Assembly: GCA_017535435.1 (NCBI GenBank)
Contig: JAFXTY010000070.1
Span: forward strand, 1-33,426
Source of the DNA: Spirochaetia bacterium
GTDB lineage: Bacteria > Spirochaetota > Spirochaetia > CADAEX01
Length of the DNA stretch: 33,426 nt
Direction of reading: 5' to 3'
Under the pieces are notes generated by a model. That model was not told the origin of the DNA and searched no databases. It worked only from the letters and a program-made list of their open reading frames with translations. Both the position numbers and the translations under genes were made by a program. Positions 15,009 to 22,213 of this stretch are shown here, piece by piece (within the stretch, counting starts at the first letter, position 1; the number at the start of each line of letters is the position of its first letter).

Positions 15009-15067
15009 AAAAAAAATTTTTACGTAGCGTCCCTACGTGAATAGACCCCTGCCGTAAAGACAGGGGT
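15009..15067 (-). promoter_or_regulatory. Double hairpin plus A5U8 tract before the aldehyde dehydrogenase gene
   Basis: On the minus strand, hairpin 1 pairs ACCCCTG (15067-15061) with CAGGGGT (15051-15045). Hairpin 2 pairs ACGTAG (15038-15033) with CTACGT (15027-15022). Five A and eight U follow, then the AGGAG of the next gene. The A5 spacer makes it a poor terminator, so I favour an attenuator or an mRNA processing/stabilising element that sets different levels for the two cistrons. Confidence 0.6.
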
Positions 15068-15098
15068 TAAAATCAGTCAAGCCGAGAGGCCTGCATCA

Positions 15099-16220
15099 TC
15101 ATTTCTTTCCTTTTCCGTGAACGACCTTTCTAGCGTCGTCAAGAACGAAGTCAATAGCGAAGCCGGATCCAGAGAGCTCTTTAGCCTTTCTGTCCCACAT
15201 CTTCTTCCATTCTTCTGGTGTCTGAGCCTGGCCACCCTTGAATGCGCCTCTCTCCTTGAGGGATGGAACTGGTCTGTCTGTTGGGCCATCGTACCACTCT
15301 TTTGGAGTAAGGGTCTTACCATATGTATCGAAGCCGTCTCTCTCGCACTCTCTCTCAATCTCTTCGCAAACGTGTGCGCCAGCGGAGAATGCTCTGGTAA
15401 CGCCCATGATACACCATGCAGCATCTGGTGTGAAGTCAAGGTCCATCATTGCAGCTGTAGCAGCAGCCATGAAGTCAGCCTCAACATATCCGATCTTAGC
15501 CTGAGCAGCCTTAACAACTTCCTTCAGGAATGGGATATACTTAAGCTCTTTCTTTCCAGCAAGAGCCTTCTCAGCATATGCCATAAGATCTTTTGGTGTT
15601 GGGTCCTTAACATACTTCTCATCGATTCCGAAGTGATCCTCGTGATAGCACTCTTCTACACAAAGAGCAGCTGCATCTGCAGCAGAGATTCCCTTCTCAG
15701 CAATCATGTTGTAGTATTTCTCAAGCATGTAACCGAAGTTCTTGAATGCACCATAAGCCTCACCGAATGCAAATACAGAAGCACCTGCAGCCTGTGTAAG
15801 GTATGATTTTCCTCTAGCTACCAGTCTTGCAACCAGTGCTGGGTTGGAAAGTCCGTCCTCAAGTCCTACGAGAAGGATATAATCGAGAACTTTTCTCTCC
15901 TCTACCAGAGGGATTCTAGCCTGGAAGTCGATGAACAGAACATCGCAAACACCATAGCCAGCTTCTACCAGCTCTGTTGTATCATAACCTCTGGTTACGA
16001 TTCTGTGGATGTTCTTGTATGCAACTTCAGAAACCCACTTGAAGTGAGCTCTGTTGTCGTCTGGGAGACAACCAATCTCTCTGTTTGTATAGTCAAAAAG
16101 AAGGTTAGGATTTCCGAGGTTACCAATAACTCTTCTCTTTGCATGCTTCATGCCAGCGATTCTCTCATCGCAAACCTTTCCGGTCATTCTATTAACAGCA
16201 ACGTCTTTCAGATCACCCAT
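15099..16220 (-). CDS. Citrate synthase/citryl-CoA lyase-like paralogue B (catalytic His replaced)
   Basis: A 373-residue protein homologous to its neighbour and to citrate synthase. The first catalytic His motif (GxxHG) is GEAYG, with Tyr at 156. The second His region is rebuilt: DHFGIDEKYVKDPTPKD, with DPTP where DPRA is usual. The Asp segment is kept (MDLDFTPDAAW, D260), as is GPTDRPVP near 312. About 80 extra N-terminal residues and a basic C-terminal extension (after about 325) are absent from paralogue A. It cannot be an ordinary citrate synthase. It may be the partner subunit of a heteromer with A, since citrate-synthase active sites lie at a subunit interface, or it may use a different acid/base. 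It overlaps A by 13 bp, with AGGAG inside A. Codon use is rpmB-like. Confidence 0.82.
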   Translation of the reverse strand: MGDLKDVAVNRMTGKVCDERIAGMKHAKRRVIGNLGNPNLLFDYTNREIGCLPDDNRAHFKWVSEVAYKNIHRIVTRGYDTTELVEAGYGVCDVLFIDFQARIPLVEERKVLDYILLVGLEDGLSNPALVARLVARGKSYLTQAAGASVFAFGEAYGAFKNFGYMLEKYYNMIAEKGISAADAAALCVEECYHEDHFGIDEKYVKDPTPKDLMAYAEKALAGKKELKYIPFLKEVVKAAQAKIGYVEADFMAAATAAMMDLDFTPDAAWCIMGVTRAFSAGAHVCEEIERECERDGFDTYGKTLTPKEWYDGPTDRPVPSLKERGAFKGGQAQTPEEWKKMWDRKAKELSGSGFAIDFVLDDARKVVHGKGKK

Positions 16221-17104
16221 TTTTTAAATTCTCCTGTCTTAAGTTCGTTCATAGCATAAGCTTCTCTTTCTGACTGAAGAGGAACTTCTCTGTCTTCTGG
16301 TCCGATGTACTTGATCATTGAAAGGTCAAGCATCTGTACCATTGGTTCGTTTCTGGATGCACCCCAAGCTCTACCTTTCTTCAGTGTGAAGAGAGCGTGG
16401 CAGGAGCAGCTGTAACCTCTGGTTACGCATCCGATTGTCCAAGCTGCGTTTGGAGAGAATCCCATGTCGGAGAGAGCTGTGTTACCAGCACCGATCATGT
16501 TAACTGCTACATAGGATCTTCCTTCAGCAAATCTTCTTGCATAGAAGTGTTTCTCAAGAGCTCTCTGGAATTTCAGGTAAACACCTACAACTCCGATCTC
16601 TTCCTGTTTCAGGTGTGTCGGTTCTGCTCTTGGGTCGCCGTCAAGGTGCTGTGGCTGTCCCATTCCCATTACTGCTCTACCTGCATCCATGTACTCATCA
16701 ACACACTCTACAGCAACCTGTTCAACTGTCTTGTGCTCAAGAACTGCTCTGTCGAGGTATTTTTTCATCATGTAGCCGTGCTGTGCTCCAGGTCCATGAG
16801 CTCCACCGAATGTTGCAATAGAAGCACCAACTGCTGCTGGAAGCATTGGATGTCCGTTCATAACACCGATTGCAGCTGCTGCTGAAGGTGACATTGAGTG
16901 CTCAAGGAATTCTGCAACTTCGTAGTCGAGCATTGCTCTTTCATTCTCTGCAGGAATTCTGCCCTGGAAAAGAATGTACAGTCCATCGATAAATGTGTAG
17001 CCAGCGTTTGCGAGCTCGCGCACATCAAAACCGCGAAGAACTGTTTTTTCTTCTGTCTTGTAAGAAATACCAGTCTTTCTCTGGATCAAGGGTTTACGAT
17101 CCAT
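16208..17104 (-). CDS. Citrate synthase/citryl-CoA lyase-like paralogue A (Gln at second catalytic His)
   Basis: A 298-residue protein of the short citryl-CoA lyase/citrate-synthase type, lacking the N-terminal region of full citrate synthase (446 residues in the neighbour). LRGFDVRELANAG and LYILFQGRIP begin the fold. GGAHG keeps the first catalytic His (H103). The GxGHxxx...DPRA motif aligns without gaps to GMGQPQHLDGDPRA, so the second catalytic His is Gln150, with another His three residues on (H153). The Asp segment is SDMGFSPNAAW (D213). GPEDREVP near 268 matches GPTDRPVP in B. It is the first gene of the operon, with AGGAGG before the ATG and its own promoter. The reaction is unknown; citryl-CoA-type cleavage or synthesis with a different oxoacid or aldehyde is possible. 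Confidence 0.84.
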   Translation of the reverse strand: MDRKPLIQRKTGISYKTEEKTVLRGFDVRELANAGYTFIDGLYILFQGRIPAENERAMLDYEVAEFLEHSMSPSAAAAIGVMNGHPMLPAAVGASIATFGGAHGPGAQHGYMMKKYLDRAVLEHKTVEQVAVECVDEYMDAGRAVMGMGQPQHLDGDPRAEPTHLKQEEIGVVGVYLKFQRALEKHFYARRFAEGRSYVAVNMIGAGNTALSDMGFSPNAAWTIGCVTRGYSCSCHALFTLKKGRAWGASRNEPMVQMLDLSMIKYIGPEDREVPLQSEREAYAMNELKTGEFKKWVI

Positions 17105-17179
17105 ACTTTACTCCTCCTAAAAATATTAAATTCACCTTCCGTCTCGATGTTTCCGGTAAAATTTTTTTTGTTTGGCTTA

Positions 17180-17208
17180 AGTTTAATCATTTCAGAGAAA
17201 TTGTTCAA
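17180..17208 (-). promoter_or_regulatory. Candidate promoter of the citrate-synthase-like/aldehyde dehydrogenase operon
   Basis: On the minus strand TTGAAC (17208-17203) and TAAACT (17185-17180) are 17 bp apart, with a long AT-rich stretch upstream (about 17210-17260) resembling an UP element. The leader would be about 70 nt. The -10 match is modest, so the exact boxes are uncertain. The whole 260-bp gap 17105-17364 holds only this and the gltA promoter as far as I can see. Confidence 0.5.
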
Positions 17209-17306
17209 TAGAAAGCAAATTGCAACTTTAATATTTTATTTCATAATTTTAATAACTGGAAGTTATTGCTTTGTGATTTTTATTCATATTCAGTTCACAA
17301 TATTGC

Positions 17307-17335
17307 TTGATTATAAGATTTTTTTCACTTATAAT
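17307..17335 (+). promoter_or_regulatory. gltA promoter
   Basis: TTGATT (17307-17312), a 17-bp spacer and a perfect TATAAT (17330-17335). The start near 17342 leaves a leader of about 23 nt that includes the AGGAGG site. Confidence 0.85.
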
Positions 17336-17364
17336 GTACCTCTATATAGCAACAGGAGGAAGCC

Positions 17365-18705
17365 ATGGAAGCATTTATAAAGAAGATGACAGAAACAGCA
17401 ATCAGCAACAATTCCATCGATCCCGCACTTTATTTAAAGTACAACACCAAACGAGGCCTTCGGAATGAAGACGGCTCCGGAGTGGTGGTGGGACTTTCCC
17501 AGATCGGCGATGCCCATGGTTATATCTTTGATGAGGGAACCCTGGTTCCGGACGAAGGTAGACTTACCTACCGGGGAGTTCTGATCAACGACCTGGTCTC
17601 CAATGCTATAAATGAAAAAAGACATGGCTTTGAGGAGACAGCTTTCTTCCTTCTTTTTGGAAAGCTTCCTACAGCCGAAGAGCTGGAGGAGTTCAACAAT
17701 GTTCTGGATGAGTGCAGGCAGCTCCCAGCCGGATTTGCCGAGGATATGATACTCAAGGCTCCCAGCCGGGATGTGATGAACAAGCTGGCCCGGAGCGTGC
17801 TGGTATGCTACTCCTACGATGCCGATGCCGACAATGTGTCAATAGACAACGTACTGCGCCAGTGCATAGAGCTGATAGCCCGGTTCCCAACCATGATCGC
17901 CTACGGCTACCAGGCAAAGGCTCACTACCACGACGGCAAGAGCCTTTTCCTCCACGCTCCGGCCCCGAAGATCGGGACTGCGGCCAACTTCCTGCGGATG
18001 ATCCGACCCGACACCAAGTACACCGAACTGGAGGCCTCGGTCCTCGATATCGCCCTTATCCTCCACGCAGAGCATGGCGGTGGTAACAACTCCACCTTCA
18101 CAAACCATGTGGTGACCTCGGCCCAGACCGACACCTACGCTGCCATAGCCGCAGCCCTCTGCTCCATGAAAGGCCCGCTCCACGGCGGCGCCAACAAGAA
18201 GGTGAAGAGGATGATGGAAGACATAATGGAGAATGTTCCAGACTGGAAAGACGACGGAAAGCTCATAGACTACCTCCGGAGGATTCTGCGCAAGGAAGCC
18301 TTTGACAGAACAGGGATCATCTATGGCTATGGCCATGCCATATACACCCTGTCGGACCCGAGAGCCCTGCTCCTTAAGAAAAAGGCTGCCGAGCTGGCCG
18401 CTGCCAAGGGCTTCGACGACGAGTTCGCCCTGTATAACACTGTGGAGCGGCTTATTCCCGAGGCATTCGAGGCAGAGGGCAAGAACCCCAGGTCCAGCAG
18501 CGTGAATGTGGATTTCTACTCCGGCTTTGTATATAAGATGCTGAATATCCCCACAGCCCTGTACACACCGCTCTTTGCCATGGCCCGCATCGCCGGCTGG
18601 TCTGCCCACCGGATCGAGGAACTGGTAAGCGGCGGCAAGCTCATAAGACCTGCATATCGTGTGGTGGCTCCAAAACGGCCTTACACCCCTATGAGCGACA
18701 GATAA
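17365..18705 (+). CDS. gltA: Citrate synthase (canonical)
   Basis: A 446-residue citrate synthase condensing acetyl-CoA and oxaloacetate to citrate. All three catalytic residues are visible: H273 in GPLHGGAN, H324 in GYGHAIY...SDPRA and D383 in VNVDFYSG. The C-terminal RPAYRVVAP provides the phosphate/carboxylate-binding arginine region. The N-terminus has about 30 residues before RGLRNEDGSGV. Codons are CTG/CGG/GCC-rich, unlike the divergent paralogues A and B on the other side of the shared 260-bp promoter region. It heads an operon with nrnA and trpR. The segment probably gives 2-oxoglutarate for glutamate synthesis in an incomplete TCA pathway; 2-methylcitrate synthase activity cannot be excluded. 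Confidence 0.94.
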   Translation: MEAFIKKMTETAISNNSIDPALYLKYNTKRGLRNEDGSGVVVGLSQIGDAHGYIFDEGTLVPDEGRLTYRGVLINDLVSNAINEKRHGFEETAFFLLFGKLPTAEELEEFNNVLDECRQLPAGFAEDMILKAPSRDVMNKLARSVLVCYSYDADADNVSIDNVLRQCIELIARFPTMIAYGYQAKAHYHDGKSLFLHAPAPKIGTAANFLRMIRPDTKYTELEASVLDIALILHAEHGGGNNSTFTNHVVTSAQTDTYAAIAAALCSMKGPLHGGANKKVKRMMEDIMENVPDWKDDGKLIDYLRRILRKEAFDRTGIIYGYGHAIYTLSDPRALLLKKKAAELAAAKGFDDEFALYNTVERLIPEAFEAEGKNPRSSSVNVDFYSGFVYKMLNIPTALYTPLFAMARIAGWSAHRIEELVSGGKLIRPAYRVVAPKRPYTPMSDR

Positions 18706-18722
18706 GGAAACTATATATAAAA

Positions 18723-19679
18723 ATGGAAAAAATCATCCAGGCTATAAAAGAGCACAGCACCTTCTACATCTTCGGCCATGTGGATCCGGACGGGGACTGC
18801 ATAGGAAGCCAGCTGGCCCTGGCCAGGTTCCTGACCCAGCTTGGAAAGAAGACCTCTCTTTATTCCAAGGGAAAGTTCGAGCGGCTGGAGATACAGCGTT
18901 TCCAGAGCCAGTTCGCCCATTCTTTTGCACCTGCTGACAAAGAGGGAATAGTGATTATTGTAGACTGCTCCACCCCGGAGCGGACCGGCTTTGAGAATGA
19001 GGGGATAGACAAATTCCCCACCATTGTGATAGACCACCACTCCGCCGGTGAAGTGTTCGGCGACTTCCGGTATGTCAGGCCCCAGGCATCGGCCTGCACC
19101 ATGCTTATCCTGGACCTTATCGAGGCCATGGGTAAAAAGCCCTCGAAAGAGGTGGCCGAGCTCCTTATGCTTGGGCTCTGCACCGACACCGGCTTCTTCA
19201 AGCACCTGACCGAGACCGGCGCGCCGGCTTTCGAGGCCGCCGCAAAGCTGACTGCATACGGGGCATCTCCCAACAAAATATATTTTGATGTGAACGGCAA
19301 CAAGAAGGCTGCCACATTAAAGCTTATTTCCCAGGCCCTGGACAGGGCAACCCTGTATCTGGACGGCAGGCTAATCATAACATACGAGACACTGAAGGAT
19401 TATGAGACAATCCCAAGAGAATGCCGGGACATAGATACCGTCTACCCTCTTCTTCTTGCCACCGAGGGGGTGCAGGTGGCTGCATCGGTAAAGGAGGACG
19501 ACCCTGATAAGGTGACTGTAGGGCTCCGCACCAGGTGTGACACCATCGATCTGGGTGCCGCCGCAGCGCTTTTGGGCGGAGGTGGCCACAAAAAGGCAGC
19601 CGGCTTCAAGATTATGAATTCCAATGCCGAAGCAGTGGTAAAGCTGCTGGTTGAGCATTTCTCAAAAATACTGGTATAG
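18723..19679 (+). CDS. nrnA: DHH/DHHA1 phosphoesterase, NrnA-like
   Basis: A 318-residue DHH-family protein. The Mn-binding residues appear in GHVDPDGDCIGS (about 18-29), IIVDCSTPERTG (about 78-89), the DHH motif VIDHHSAG (about 102-109) and a downstream LCTDTGFFKH. The C-terminal DHHA1 domain ends with the substrate-binding GGGGHKKAAGF. NrnA proteins degrade nano-RNAs and some also dephosphorylate PAP, like CysQ. It starts 17 nt after gltA. The only purine-rich site (AAGGAAA) is about 15 nt from the ATG, so translation may be coupled or weak. Confidence 0.9.
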   Translation: MEKIIQAIKEHSTFYIFGHVDPDGDCIGSQLALARFLTQLGKKTSLYSKGKFERLEIQRFQSQFAHSFAPADKEGIVIIVDCSTPERTGFENEGIDKFPTIVIDHHSAGEVFGDFRYVRPQASACTMLILDLIEAMGKKPSKEVAELLMLGLCTDTGFFKHLTETGAPAFEAAAKLTAYGASPNKIYFDVNGNKKAATLKLISQALDRATLYLDGRLIITYETLKDYETIPRECRDIDTVYPLLLATEGVQVAASVKEDDPDKVTVGLRTRCDTIDLGAAAALLGGGGHKKAAGFKIMNSNAEAVVKLLVEHFSKILV

Positions 19680-19689
19680 GAATAGAATT

Positions 19690-19986
19690 ATGGAAGATAA
19701 GGAAAAAATTCTTGAACAGTCCATGGCCGAGCTGGCAGAAACACTCTCCACAGTAAACGACAGAGAGCTTCTCAGAGATTTTCTCAAGGCGCTCCTGACC
19801 CCTCAGGAATATAATGCAGTTGCATCCCGATGGGCACTGGTACGGCTTCTGGACCAGGGGATGACCCAGCGGAAGATTTCCGAAACCTTGGGACTCTCGT
19901 TATGCAAAATAACAAGGGGAAGCCGTGAGATGAAAAAAGAAGACTCCCCCTTTCAGAAGATGATAGATATCTGCAAGAATCTATAA
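19690..19986 (+). CDS. trpR: TrpR-family transcriptional repressor
   Basis: A 98-residue all-helical protein that matches the Trp repressor family. It has LLTPQEYNAVASRWALVRLL in the core and a helix-turn-helix reading MTQRKISETLGLSLCKITRGS, with the TRGS that in E. coli TrpR contacts tryptophan and DNA. I chose the ATG at 19690, which has AGGAAT upstream; an earlier in-frame ATG at 19651 lies within nrnA and adds unrelated residues. It is the last gene of the gltA-nrnA unit. A tryptophan or aromatic-acid response is inferred; a YerC-like member is an alternative. It ends 1 nt before the convergent SurA-like gene, with no terminator between them. Confidence 0.85.
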   Translation: MEDKEKILEQSMAELAETLSTVNDRELLRDFLKALLTPQEYNAVASRWALVRLLDQGMTQRKISETLGLSLCKITRGSREMKKEDSPFQKMIDICKNL

Positions 19987-19987
19987 A

Positions 19988-21496
19988 TCAGTCAAATGTA
20001 AAATACTTGCTGAATGTCTGGTGGAAGTTGTCCTGAAGCTTGTCAGATGTCAGGAAGTAGTTGATGATGTCTGTCTCTGCGATCTGTCCATCAATCTGAT
20101 TTCCATACAGCTTGACTGCCTCGTCAATGTCATCCCTGGAAGACTCTTCTGCAAGCTGGAGCACTACAACGCCGCTGTTCAGTATGACAGGTTTGGAATA
20201 CTCCTCTCCCTTGATGGAGAAGGCCTGGATAAAGAAATCCTTGCTGTACATAGCACCGGAAAGATCCAGTTCTCCCTGCTCCACACGAACCTGGCTGAAG
20301 TAATTGATGGCACCATAGTTGACGCAGAAGGGCGCAGTGTCATACACAGAGATGCCTGCCTTTGAAGCAGCACCATAGATACCTTCGGTCTGAGCATCCT
20401 TTATGAATGTCTCGGCTGCATTCACAGCCTTATCCTCTACAAAGCCCCGCTCGTAACGGTTCACATAGTTCTTTATGGCACGGATTGTGTCGGCAGATGC
20501 AAGGTCAGGATCGGCTGCAGCAGAAGTACAGCGGTAAATCACATAATCGTTTCCAGATTTGATGATGTCGGAAACTGCACCCTGAGCCAGAGCCAGGATT
20601 TTATCCAGGTCTGCATCGCTGAACTCAGACTTGAGCTCGTAGCTGTAGGAGACTCCCATTGCTCCGCCGTTGTCTGCAAACACATCGGTGGACTGAGCCT
20701 TTGCTGTATCGGCAAAGGATTCAGGATCGGACTGAACCATCTTAAGCACTTTCTTGGCATCGCTTTCGCTTGAGAGGGTAATCTTGCTCAGGCCGATGCG
20801 CTTGAAATTCTTAGGATTCTGCTGTGCATATGCTGTAAGGTCTGCATCTGGAATTCTGTCCAGAGGGAAGAACATAAGATGGAAGCTGCGCTGGTTCTTC
20901 ATAAGACCGTAGGTATAATCCTTCTCTGCATCAGCACTCTTCTGTCCATAGAGATAATCGGAAATATAATACTCCTTGAGCAGGTTCTCCTTGAAGTCTC
21001 TGCGGTACTCTTCCCTTTTATAGGAAGGAGTGTTCTGATAGGCCTCCACATCAAACTCGCCGTTGTTCTGATAAGGACCATGCTCAATGATAAGCTTGTT
21101 AAGCTGCTCTGAAGAGATATGGGTCTTATTCGACTCAACTTCGGAAAGGATTCCTACATGGACAACTGTGCGCTCAAAAGCACCCCGCCATACACGGTAC
21201 ATATCCCATTTCCAGCTGGAGCTGTCCCCTTCAGGCTTGATCTGCTGTCCAAGAATCTCACGCTGCTGTGCAAAATAGCCGTTCTGGGAGAACTCAATAT
21301 CCTCTTTTCCATATTTTCCGAAAGAGATGGAACTGGTTGTTCCTCTGACTGCATCGCCTACAACAGGTGCACCTACAAATGTTACTGCAATTACTATAAG
21401 AAGTATAACAGAGAAAATATAGAGCACCGGATGCCGGCTGTTCTTCTTTTCCTGTTCAATAGCATTTTTCTCAAGTTGTTTTTCTTTTTCTGCCAT
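19988..21496 (-). CDS. Membrane-anchored SurA-N/parvulin-type chaperone (PpiD-like)
   Basis: A 502-residue protein with a charged cytoplasmic N-terminus (KEKQLEKNAIEQEKK), one membrane helix (about 24-46, LYIFSVILLIVIAVTF) and a large extracytoplasmic part. The SurA-like chaperone domain covers about 70-210. A parvulin-like segment at about 225-315 has ITLSSESDAKKVL, FADTAKAQSTD and DNGGAMG, though several catalytic positions are not obvious, so peptidyl-prolyl isomerase activity is uncertain. It probably helps fold exported or outer-membrane proteins, similar to E. coli PpiD. There is no Shine-Dalgarno, and the promoter places the transcript start within about 2 nt of the ATG, implying a leaderless mRNA. 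Confidence 0.82.
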   Translation of the reverse strand: MAEKEKQLEKNAIEQEKKNSRHPVLYIFSVILLIVIAVTFVGAPVVGDAVRGTTSSISFGKYGKEDIEFSQNGYFAQQREILGQQIKPEGDSSSWKWDMYRVWRGAFERTVVHVGILSEVESNKTHISSEQLNKLIIEHGPYQNNGEFDVEAYQNTPSYKREEYRRDFKENLLKEYYISDYLYGQKSADAEKDYTYGLMKNQRSFHLMFFPLDRIPDADLTAYAQQNPKNFKRIGLSKITLSSESDAKKVLKMVQSDPESFADTAKAQSTDVFADNGGAMGVSYSYELKSEFSDADLDKILALAQGAVSDIIKSGNDYVIYRCTSAAADPDLASADTIRAIKNYVNRYERGFVEDKAVNAAETFIKDAQTEGIYGAASKAGISVYDTAPFCVNYGAINYFSQVRVEQGELDLSGAMYSKDFFIQAFSIKGEEYSKPVILNSGVVVLQLAEESSRDDIDEAVKLYGNQIDGQIAETDIINYFLTSDKLQDNFHQTFSKYFTFD

Positions 21497-21504
21497 AATA
21501 CTTT

Positions 21505-21533
21505 ATTTTATCATCGGGGACACCCTGTGTCAA
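21505..21533 (-). promoter_or_regulatory. Promoter of the SurA-like gene (leaderless)
   Basis: A perfect TTGACA (21533-21528), 17 bp, TAAAAT (21510-21505) on the minus strand. Only 8 nt separate the -10 box from the ATG at 21496. Confidence 0.85.
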
Positions 21534-21575
21534 TTCCAGCACCATAAGCCCCATAAAAAATATTTAAAAACCTTA

Positions 21576-21605
21576 TTGACACCAAGATTGAATAATTGAT
21601 ATATT
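21576..21605 (+). promoter_or_regulatory. tRNA-Asp promoter
   Basis: TTGACA (21576-21581), 18-bp spacer, TATATT (21600-21605), 14 nt before the tRNA. Confidence 0.85.
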
Positions 21606-21619
21606 CTTGTTTGTCAGTA

Positions 21620-21694
21620 GGGGGCGTGGCGAAGCTGGTTTATCGCGCCGGCCTGTCAAGCCGGAGATCGAGGGTTCAAGCCCCTTCGCTCCCG
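21620..21694 (+). tRNA. tRNA-Asp (anticodon GUC)
   Basis: Acceptor GGGGGCG/CGCTCCC (one G-U), D-stem GCGA/TCGC, anticodon stem CCGGC/GCCGG with loop CTGTCAA (GUC at 34-36), T-stem GAGGG/CCCTT with TTCAAGC. The discriminator is G and CCA is not encoded. It is a single-gene transcription unit with its own promoter and terminator. Confidence 0.97.
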
Positions 21695-21696
21695 AC

Positions 21697-21725
21697 GGGG
21701 TGCTTTGAAGCACCCCATTTTTTTT
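21697..21725 (+). terminator. tRNA-Asp terminator
   Basis: GGGGTGCT/AGCACCCC stem (21697-21716) with a 4-nt loop, then A and eight T. No T-tract exists on the other side, so it does not look like a terminator for the convergent rib operon. Confidence 0.93.
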
Positions 21726-21727
21726 GT

Positions 21728-22192
21728 TCAGAGCTTCTTCATCAGGTTGACCATCTCCACAGCGGAAAGAGCACAGTCGTAGCCCTTGTTGCCAGCCTTG
21801 CTTCCAGCCCGCTCGATAGCCTGCTCGATATTCTCGGTGGTGATGATTCCAAAGAGAACAGGAATGCCGTTCTTAAGCCCAACCTGAGCCACACCCTTGG
21901 ATACTTCGTTGCATACATAGTCATAGTGAGATGTTGCGCCCCGGATCACTGCACCTACTGCGATGACTGCATCATACTTTCCACTGGCAGCCAGCTTGTC
22001 GGCAATAACAGGAATCTCGAAAGCTCCCGGAACCCATACTGCGGTGATATTGTCATCCTTCACACCGTGGCGCACCAGGCCGTCCACAGCTCCGTCCAGA
22101 AGCTTCTTCACAATGATCTCGTTGAAACGGGAAGCTACGATAGCAACCTTCATTCCCTCTGGAGCAACTAATTTTCCTTCAAACAGTTTCAT
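21728..22192 (-). CDS. ribH: 6,7-dimethyl-8-ribityllumazine synthase
   Basis: Lumazine synthase, 154 residues, condensing 5-amino-6-ribitylaminouracil with 3,4-dihydroxy-2-butanone-4-phosphate. Hallmarks are [27 protein letters not shown] and [21 protein letters not shown], which holds the catalytic His. The family often assembles as a 60-mer capsid or a pentamer. It is the last gene of the ribDEBAH operon, 21 nt after ribBA, with GAGGTATGAA before the ATG. Confidence 0.97.
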   Translation of the reverse strand: MKLFEGKLVAPEGMKVAIVASRFNEIIVKKLLDGAVDGLVRHGVKDDNITAVWVPGAFEIPVIADKLAASGKYDAVIAVGAVIRGATSHYDYVCNEVSKGVAQVGLKNGIPVLFGIITTENIEQAIERAGSKAGNKGYDCALSAVEMVNLMKKL

Positions 22193-22213
22193 TTCATACC
22201 TCGCTTATATAGT

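Noticed and set aside
13518-17104. Horizontal transfer as the cause of the different codon use in the A/B/ALDH operon
   Set aside because: The same codon style is seen in rpmB, so high expression explains it more simply; a codon-index calculation would decide.
21697-21728. Bidirectional terminator serving the rib operon as well as tRNA-Asp
   Set aside because: On the minus strand the hairpin is followed by CGTCGGG, not by a U-tract.
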